Shown here: piece after piece, positions 59,078 through 64,000 of the stretch
How positions within the stretch are numbered: position 1 is the first letter of the stretch
Layout of the letters: each line of letters begins with the position of its first letter
Assembly: GCA_008330645.1 (NCBI GenBank)
Contig: VLTN01000007.1
Location: forward strand, 186,001 to 250,000
Length of the DNA stretch: 64,000 nt
Reading direction: 5' to 3'
DNA from: Cafeteria roenbergensis
Taxonomy: Eukaryota; Sar; Bigyra; Bicosoecida; Cafeteriaceae
Translations under genes and position numbers: made by a program
The notes under the pieces: generated by a model
Database searches by the model: none
What the model saw: only the letters and a program-made list of their open reading frames with translations
What the model was told of the DNA's origin: nothing

Positions 59078-62000
59078 TCATCTCGTCCGGGTGGCGCCTT
59101 GCGCAAACAAGTCCGCACCGTCTTCCTGCGGCGCGGCGCTCAGCGGGCCGGCCGAACTCGCGAACGCGAAGCCGTCAGTGCTCGCAAGGCTCAGCGCCGA
59201 TGGCGGAGCGGCTGGCGCATCTGCGTCTGCCGCTGCAGGCACCCCTTCCGCCGCTCCCCTCGGGGTGCCTGCTCCGGAGAAGCCCGCGATTCCCAGCGAC
59301 AGGCTGACTGCAGACCAGGGCTGCTGGCCGCTGCCGGCTGCCGGCAAGCCGCTTGACGAGGGCGCGCCAGCCCCCAGGCGGTTGGCCCCGGGCGGGAACA
59401 TTTGCCCGCGGCCCAAGAAAGAGTCTGCCTCGGAGGAGCACGGCTCGCTTTGCTGTCGCTCGCCCGGGCGAGGCCGAGACTGCATCGACGAGTCGCTGGC
59501 GCCGTGAGCAAGCCGGAGCGTGCGCAGGCCCGTCACGATGCCCGGCGTGGTGCGGCCCTCCTCATCGGGCACGGGGGGCGAGGGCATTGCCCCCTGCCAC
59601 CGCGAGCGCTCGATGGGCCCGGACGAGCCGTTGGGGTTTCGCCTGCTGGCGGACAGCGCCCCGCCCGCCCCCTGCCGCTTCTCGCGACCCTTGCTCGCGG
59701 CCAAGGTGTCCACCGTACCGCTGCTGCCGCTGTCCCCGCGACCGATGCCAAATGCTGAGCCTGGCATCGGGCCGGACCCGACTGACGTTGGGAAAAGTGG
59801 CTCAAAGTCCGGCGCGGCGGCCCGCGCAGCAGCCGAACCTGGCGACGCGAGGAAGCCGGACGACGACAAGCCTGCACCAACGGTGAACGCGCTTGCGTCC
59901 ACGTCGAGATGTCCGCCCCCCCCCTTTCCCGAGACGGCCGCGCTCGTGCCGAGAGAGTGCGCAGAGGACGCGCCTGAGCCACCTGCAGCGCCCGCCCCTG
60001 CGCTGCCTGCGCTGCGGCCGTCCCCACTGACGGAGTCGTCGTCGGGAAGCGGCTCCGCCAGGGTGGCCGCAAACCAGCCTGCGCCGCCGCCTGCCCCGAG
60101 GGCGCCGGGCGGGGACCCCGATGCCATCGGCAGCATCGCCACGGGGGGAGGGCGGCTTCCCATGCCCCCGGTGGCAGGGTCATTGTCGCTGCTCCTGCTG
60201 GGAGCGTGACTGTTGCTGCGGCTGTTGCCTCGGGCGCTGTAGCTTGCCCGGGACCGGCGCGAGCGGCGGGTGTTGGGTCCCCCGTCACTGCTGCCAGTCA
60301 GCGGGCCGCCGCTGCTTCCGGAGCCGGGAGCGTCGTGCAGGTCTGGGTCGACACGGGCGGTGTCCAGAGTCGGCGGAACCCACCCGCTCTGGGACACCGG
60401 CGCGCTGGAGCTCGCGCCGCCCCGCCCCCCAGCAGCCTGGAGCCTGTACGCCGAGCGGCCCGGCCCTGGCGCGCCTGCGTCTGCGCTGTCGATGGTGGTT
60501 CGGCCAGCCCTCCCGTGGTGCGCCGAGCCGAAGCCGAGCGTGGACGTTGCGCCGGAAGAGGAGGTCCCGTGGGCGTCAGGGCCAGTTCCAGGAAGCACCC
60601 GGTCCGGGGACGGTGGGGGGGCTCTGCCGATGGTCCCCATGGACGGCGACGGCGGCTCGAACCCCTCGGCCGATGGCTGCCCGAACTGCCCGGGCGGAAG
60701 CGGATCAGCGAGCGAGTCGCAAAGCCTGCTGCGGTGCCTGCCGGCAGGCAGCGCGGGGGTGGTGTGGTTGCTCTCGATTTCAGACCCCGCTGCAGCTTGA
60801 GCAGCGAGCGCCGCGTGAAGCTGGCGAGGCGCTGAGATGGGCTGCTTCAAGGGCGTCCTGCCGCCTTGCGCCACGTTCGACGACCGGTTGGGTGTGTAGA
60901 TTGCCGACGCCGCAGTCCGCGGGCCAACGTCCGGCTTCCCGGGGAAGAGGCTACGCGGCGCCCGCCGTTCCGACGGCGTGTCCGTCAGCTCGCCACGAAG
61001 CGACTGGCCGACGTCGCCAGCCCCGCTGTCAAAGGCACCCCAATCGAGCCCGCCCTCTGCCAGAGAGTGGTGAGGCGCCGCGGGCCCGTTTGACGGCGAA
61101 TCGATGGCCACTCCAGGCGGCTGCCACCCGTCTCCCGGGCCCCCCGTCGGCGACGCGGAAGGGAGCGCACTCGCTCCGCTGCGGTGGATCCCCGCCAGCG
61201 TGAGCTCCAGGCCTGCGCTGTGCGGGCCGAGCCACCTGGCGCTCGTCGACGGCTGGGCCCACTGCTGTCGCGCCATGCCCAGAATCGAGTCGGCAGCGTC
61301 ACCGCCTCTGGCAGCCTCGCGGCGCCCATGCCTGTCGTGCCCCAGCCCGTCGTCGCCTTGCCCCCCCAAGTCATCGGCGTCGTCGTCATCATCGCCGTCG
61401 CCATCCACGTCGTCATCGTCGTCGTCCATGTCGTCGTTGCCGCCGAGCGGCTGCACCCCGGCACTGCCACTTGCGCCTTGGCTGCGCCGTCCAGAAGCCC
61501 GCCCGGGTCGGCGCTTGCTGCGCCTGACGCTGGCAGTCGCGCCTGCAGCAGCCGCACCCAGCCCTCCGCGGCGCACGACTGCGCCTGCGGAATCTCCGGA
61601 CTTGCGCCCCGCAGCCCGGCGCCTCCCTGAACGAGGAGAGGTGTCCCTGTCCGCGGCACGGCCGGAGGCCCTGGACGCCACCAGCCCCTGTGAGGCACTG
61701 GATGCGCCGCTCCCGGATCCGCCATCCTGGCTGCGACGTGCAGAGTCGCCGACAGCGTCGAACGTGAAGGCAGGTTCAAGCGCCTTGGGCATCCAGCCCG
61801 CAAGCACGATCTTGGGCGGCGCTGTGCTCGCCGCCTCAGGGACGGCCCAAGCCGGAGCAACCACCTCCAGTGCACCCGGCAGGCCGGCGGGAAGCTCCGG
61901 CACGGCAGTGTCGCCCCCGGCAATGGGCGGCTGGGAGGCCGAGTCCGACGCCCAGCGGGCTGAAGTCTTGGCGCACTCTGCAGGTGCCAGCCGAGCGGCG

Positions 62001-64000
62001 GGCCCGGCTGCCTCTGGGCGAACCACTGCACCCCGGACAATGCAAAGGCGACCCGTGCCGCAGCCCCCGCCCACGCCCAACAAGACCAGAGCCGCCGCAA
62101 CCGCAGATGCCACAGTTGCGAGGTTCCCCGCAGAGTGGTGGGCCGCGCGCACGGGCCCCTTGAGCTGCGAAGACGCCGCCTCCATCGCTGCGTCAAGAAT
62201 GCGCTTGGCGCCGCGCGCGAGCACCCCCGATGAGGGGGGCGCCGACACCGCAAGGGCCAGGCCGCTCGCTACGTCCGGCCGCGTGGGGGCAGGACCCGGC
62301 GGCACCACGCCCTCCCCGGCTGTCGCTGCCAGGGCCTCGCGGCACACCACGCGCGCCACCGAGGGCGACGGGGGCGGGCCCGACGGGATTCGACTGTGGC
62401 CCGGGGTGCGGCCTGCGGTGCCGACTGTGGCGGCCGAAGCCGGGCTGGACAGGCGCGGAGGAGCAGCGTGACCAGGCTCGCGATAGGACACGTCGCTCGT
62501 CGGAGTGCCGGCGGTGCGGCTGTCTGGGCTGGCACCACTGACGCCACAGTGGGCCCCGCCGGTGGGAGCGTGGCTTGACGGGCTGATGGTGGAGTCATCG
62601 GTGCTGCCGCCCAGCTCGGCGAGGATGAGCCTCGCCACGCGCATGGCGCGGGCTCGTACGTAGGCATCGCGGCCAGCCGTCCCAGGCGGGGGCACGGCGT
62701 CGATATGAGGCGCAGCAACACGCCACAACGCAACCGACGTGTCCGACAGCGAGGGCGGCGCCATCGTCGCTGTGCCACAGGTCCCATCCAACTCCATGCC
62801 CGGCGGCGGCGCTCCGAACGCGCCTGCCCTCCTCAGTGCGTTGATGTCAGAGGCAGCGGCCTCCGACGCCACATGCGAAAGCGCCAAAAGCCGCACAAGC
62901 ACGCGCACAAACCCCTGCCGCCAGACTGACATCTCGTTGCCGGCGCGCGATGTGCAGCCGTCGTCACCCACGGCCCCGCCAGCAGCGCTGTCCAATGCGG
63001 GCAGCGGAAGGACCCCTTCCACAGCCAAGCGAACAGCTGCGGCGGTCTGCTTTTCTATGGCTGCCCACTCGAACGTGGCAGCGCCGTCCTGTCCGCTGGC
63101 TGCCGGCACGCTGGCACTTTTGCCGTTGCTGTTAAAGTTGCTGCTGCTGCTGCTGCTGCTGCTGCTACTACTGCTGCTTACGCTTGTGCTGGGGGCGGAG
63201 CGAGTGGCACCCGTACTCCTGCTATGGCTGCTTCCTTCGCCATCGGCAGCGGCGGCGTCCGAGGCAGCTCGACGCGACTGCGAGGAGGACGAAGGGCCTT
63301 GGCCAGCCGCCGACGAGCTGCTCCCAGCTTCTGGGGCCGCGGGCATGCCTGCCGTCAGAATGAGCATCACCGCTTGGCGGGTCACTTCCGGCACGACCGT
63401 TGCTGGGACTCCTGCAAGCGGATCGCCACCCGCCTCCACGCTGAGAAGCCGACTGGCCACGGCCGCCACTGCTGCGCCCACTGTTGGAGCAAGGGCAGCG
63501 CCTTCCCGAAGCAGAGCCGGGGGCAGAGTGTGAGGAGCGGATTGAGGAGCAGCCCGTGAGTCAGCACCCGCAGGAGGCGTCGGTCTGGCGGCCAGCGCTG
63601 GGCCTGCAGCGGCGATGCTGCCGAGCGAGTCGAGCGGGGGCGGCGGGGGGGCGAGCTGGTTCCTGCTCCCAGGCACCGCCGCCTGGACGGATGCTGGCCC
63701 CGAAGCGGCCAGAGGCGAGCGTGCTGTTGCCGGCTCGGCACGGGTCGCAGTTGGGGGCAGGGAAGGGGGCACCACGGCAGCACCTGCGCGGGCAGCAGAG
63801 GACCTTCGGGCAGTGGCGTCTTTGCCCAAAGCAGCGCCGGCCTGCACCTGAGGCTGCTGCTGTGGGGCCGACGACGGCACCGACAACGGCGACGACGTTT
63901 GAGCCGCGGAGGCCTGGCGTGCCTGTGCCAGCATCGCCGCGGCGCGAGCCTGCGCCAAAAACGCGTCCGGGTTCACGAACCGCAGCATGTGCGCCTGGGA
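59078..64000 (-). CDS. Large low-complexity protein (5' end at or beyond window edge)
   Basis: The open frame runs from the right edge to a stop at 59078. The first Met in the window is at 63988 (MLRFVNPDAFLAQARAAAML), giving 1636 residues, but the frame is open to the edge and may start further right. The N-terminus is helical, then Pro/Ala-rich. Ordered islands include LPPALLREGAALAPTVGAAV, VPEVTRQAVMLILTAGMP, GFVRVLVRLLALSHVASEAA and KIVLAGWMPKALEPAFTFDA. A long Asp-rich acidic run (about 61370-61440) and a poly-Ser tract interrupt it, and the C-terminal half is Ser/Gly/Pro-rich. I recognise no domain, and the acidic and basic patches hint only weakly at a nuclear protein. Downstream spacing to the HMG-box start is 245 bp. 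Confidence 0.6.
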   Translation of the reverse strand, partial: SQAHMLRFVNPDAFLAQARAAAMLAQARQASAAQTSSPLSVPSSAPQQQPQVQAGAALGKDATARRSSAARAGAAVVPPSLPPTATRAEPATARSPLAASGPASVQAAVPGSRNQLAPPPPPLDSLGSIAAAGPALAARPTPPAGADSRAAPQSAPHTLPPALLREGAALAPTVGAAVAAVASRLLSVEAGGDPLAGVPATVVPEVTRQAVMLILTAGMPAAPEAGSSSSAAGQGPSSSSQSRRAASDAAAADGEGSSHSRSTGATRSAPSTSVSSSSSSSSSSSSSNFNSNGKSASVPAASGQDGAATFEWAAIEKQTAAAVRLAVEGVLPLPALDSAAGGAVGDDGCTSRAGNEMSVWRQGFVRVLVRLLALSHVASEAAASDINALRRAGAFGAPPPGMELDGTCGTATMAPPSLSDTSVALWRVAAPHIDAVPPPGTAGRDAYVRARAMRVARLILAELGGSTDDSTISPSSHAPTGGAHCGVSGASPDSRTAGTPTSDVSYREPGHAAPPRLSSPASAATVGTAGRTPGHSRIPSGPPPSPSVARVVCREALAATAGEGVVPPGPAPTRPDVASGLALAVSAPPSSGVLARGAKRILDAAMEAASSQLKGPVRAAHHSAGNLATVASAVAAALVLLGVGGGCGTGRLCIVRGAVVRPEAAGPAARLAPAECAKTSARWASDSASQPPIAGGDTAVPELPAGLPGALEVVAPAWAVPEAASTAPPKIVLAGWMPKALEPAFTFDAVGDSARRSQDGGSGSGASSASQGLVASRASGRAADRDTSPRSGRRRAAGRKSGDSAGAVVRRGGLGAAAAGATASVRRSKRRPGRASGRRSQGASGSAGVQPLGGNDDMDDDDDDVDGDGDDDDDADDLGGQGDDGLGHDRHGRREAARGGDAADSILGMARQQWAQPSTSARWLGPHSAGLELTLAGIHRSGASALPSASPTGGPGDGWQPPGVAIDSPSNGPAAPHHSLAEGGLDWGAFDSGAGDVGQSLRGELTDTPSERRAPRSLFPGKPDVGPRTAASAIYTPNRSSNVAQGGRTPLKQPISAPRQLHAALAAQAAAGSEIESNHTTPALPAGRHRSRLCDSLADPLPPGQFGQPSAEGFEPPSPSMGTIGRAPPPSPDRVLPGTGPDAHGTSSSGATSTLGFGSAHHGRAGRTTIDSADAGAPGPGRSAYRLQAAGGRGGASSSAPVSQSGWVPPTLDTARVDPDLHDAPGSGSSGGPLTGSSDGGPNTRRSRRSRASYSARGNSRSNSHAPSRSSDNDPATGGMGSRPPPVAMLPMASGSPPGALGAGGGAGWFAATLAEPLPDDDSVSGDGRSAGSAGAGAAGGSGASSAHSLGTSAAVSGKGGGGHLDVDASAFTVGAGLSSSGFLASPGSAAARAAAPDFEPLFPTSVGSGPMPGSAFGIGRGDSGSSGTVDTLAASKGREKRQGAGGALSASRRNPNGSSGPIERSRWQGAMPSPPVPDEEGRTTPGIVTGLRTLRLAHGASDSSMQSRPRPGERQQSEPCSSEADSFLGRGQMFPPGANRLGAGAPSSSGLPAAGSGQQPWSAVSLSLGIAGFSGAGTPRGAAEGVPAAADADAPAAPPSALSLASTDGFAFASSAGPLSAAPQEDGADLFAQGATRTR
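63139..63179 (-). repeat. CTG/CAG-type trinucleotide run encoding poly-Ser
   Basis: About thirteen CTG-like triplets on the + strand, with two CTA interruptions, encode a serine run in the right-edge gene. A smaller CAG run at 55324-55346 encodes poly-Gln in the membrane-anchored gene. Confidence 0.9.

Overview
This is nuclear DNA of a GC-rich unicellular eukaryote. Genes carry spliceosomal introns of about 110-440 bp, mostly with GTGAG/GTAAG or GTGCG donors and CAG acceptors. They encode eukaryote-specific products: LSm5, RPB10, RPS24e, Rab6, the NatC subunit NAA35, a WDR62-type WD40 scaffold and an HMG-box protein. Coding DNA is very GC-rich (47 of 60 bases in one sample, 40981-41040), and long Ala/Ser/Pro/Gly-rich inserts pad otherwise conserved proteins. 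I see no plastid, bacterial, viral or transposon gene. The style fits a GC-rich protist such as a heterotrophic stramenopile (bicosoecid-like) or a haptophyte/pelagophyte alga, but nothing in the window fixes the lineage.

Layout, left to right. 0-15 kb, housekeeping: WDR62/MAPKBP1-like (-, runs off the left edge), a hypothetical nuclear-type protein (+), NAA35 (-), LSM5 (+), a hypothetical (-), a putatively myristoylated SPRY protein (-), and a predicted mitochondrial thioredoxin-TPR chaperedoxin of CnoX/YbbN type (+). 15.3-17.7 kb: a gene-poor convergent spacer of clearly lower GC (64 of 120 bases at 16201-16320). 17.7-33.3 kb, mostly secretory pathway: a secreted Ala/Glu-rich helical protein (-), RPB10 (+), a secreted GH16 glucanase-type hydrolase (+), a seven-helix TOM1/GPR137-like membrane protein (-), and a 2279-residue surface protein (-) whose Ser/Thr/Pro stalk is encoded by exactly 28 copies of a 42-bp repeat. 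33.8-64 kb: a coiled-coil hypothetical (-), RPS24 (-), RAB6 (+), a 2167-residue cold-shock-domain-like RNA-binding protein (+), a 1526-residue protein ending in a CaaX box (-), a 1551-residue protein with two N-terminal hydrophobic segments (+), an HMG-box protein (-), and a large low-complexity protein cut by the right edge (-).

Genes are packed tightly and often alternate in strand, so short divergent spacers (about 120-390 bp, probable bidirectional promoters) alternate with short convergent ones. There is no operon logic, and functional links are mostly generic: translation (LSm5, RPS24, NAA35, the cold-shock protein), trafficking (Rab6) and the cell surface. The most distinctive material is the secretory block with its lower-GC genes and minisatellite stalk, the CnoX-like chaperedoxin, and several large lineage-specific proteins with lipid-anchor signatures. 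Splice sites and starts were chosen by eye from consensus, phase and family alignment, without transcript support.
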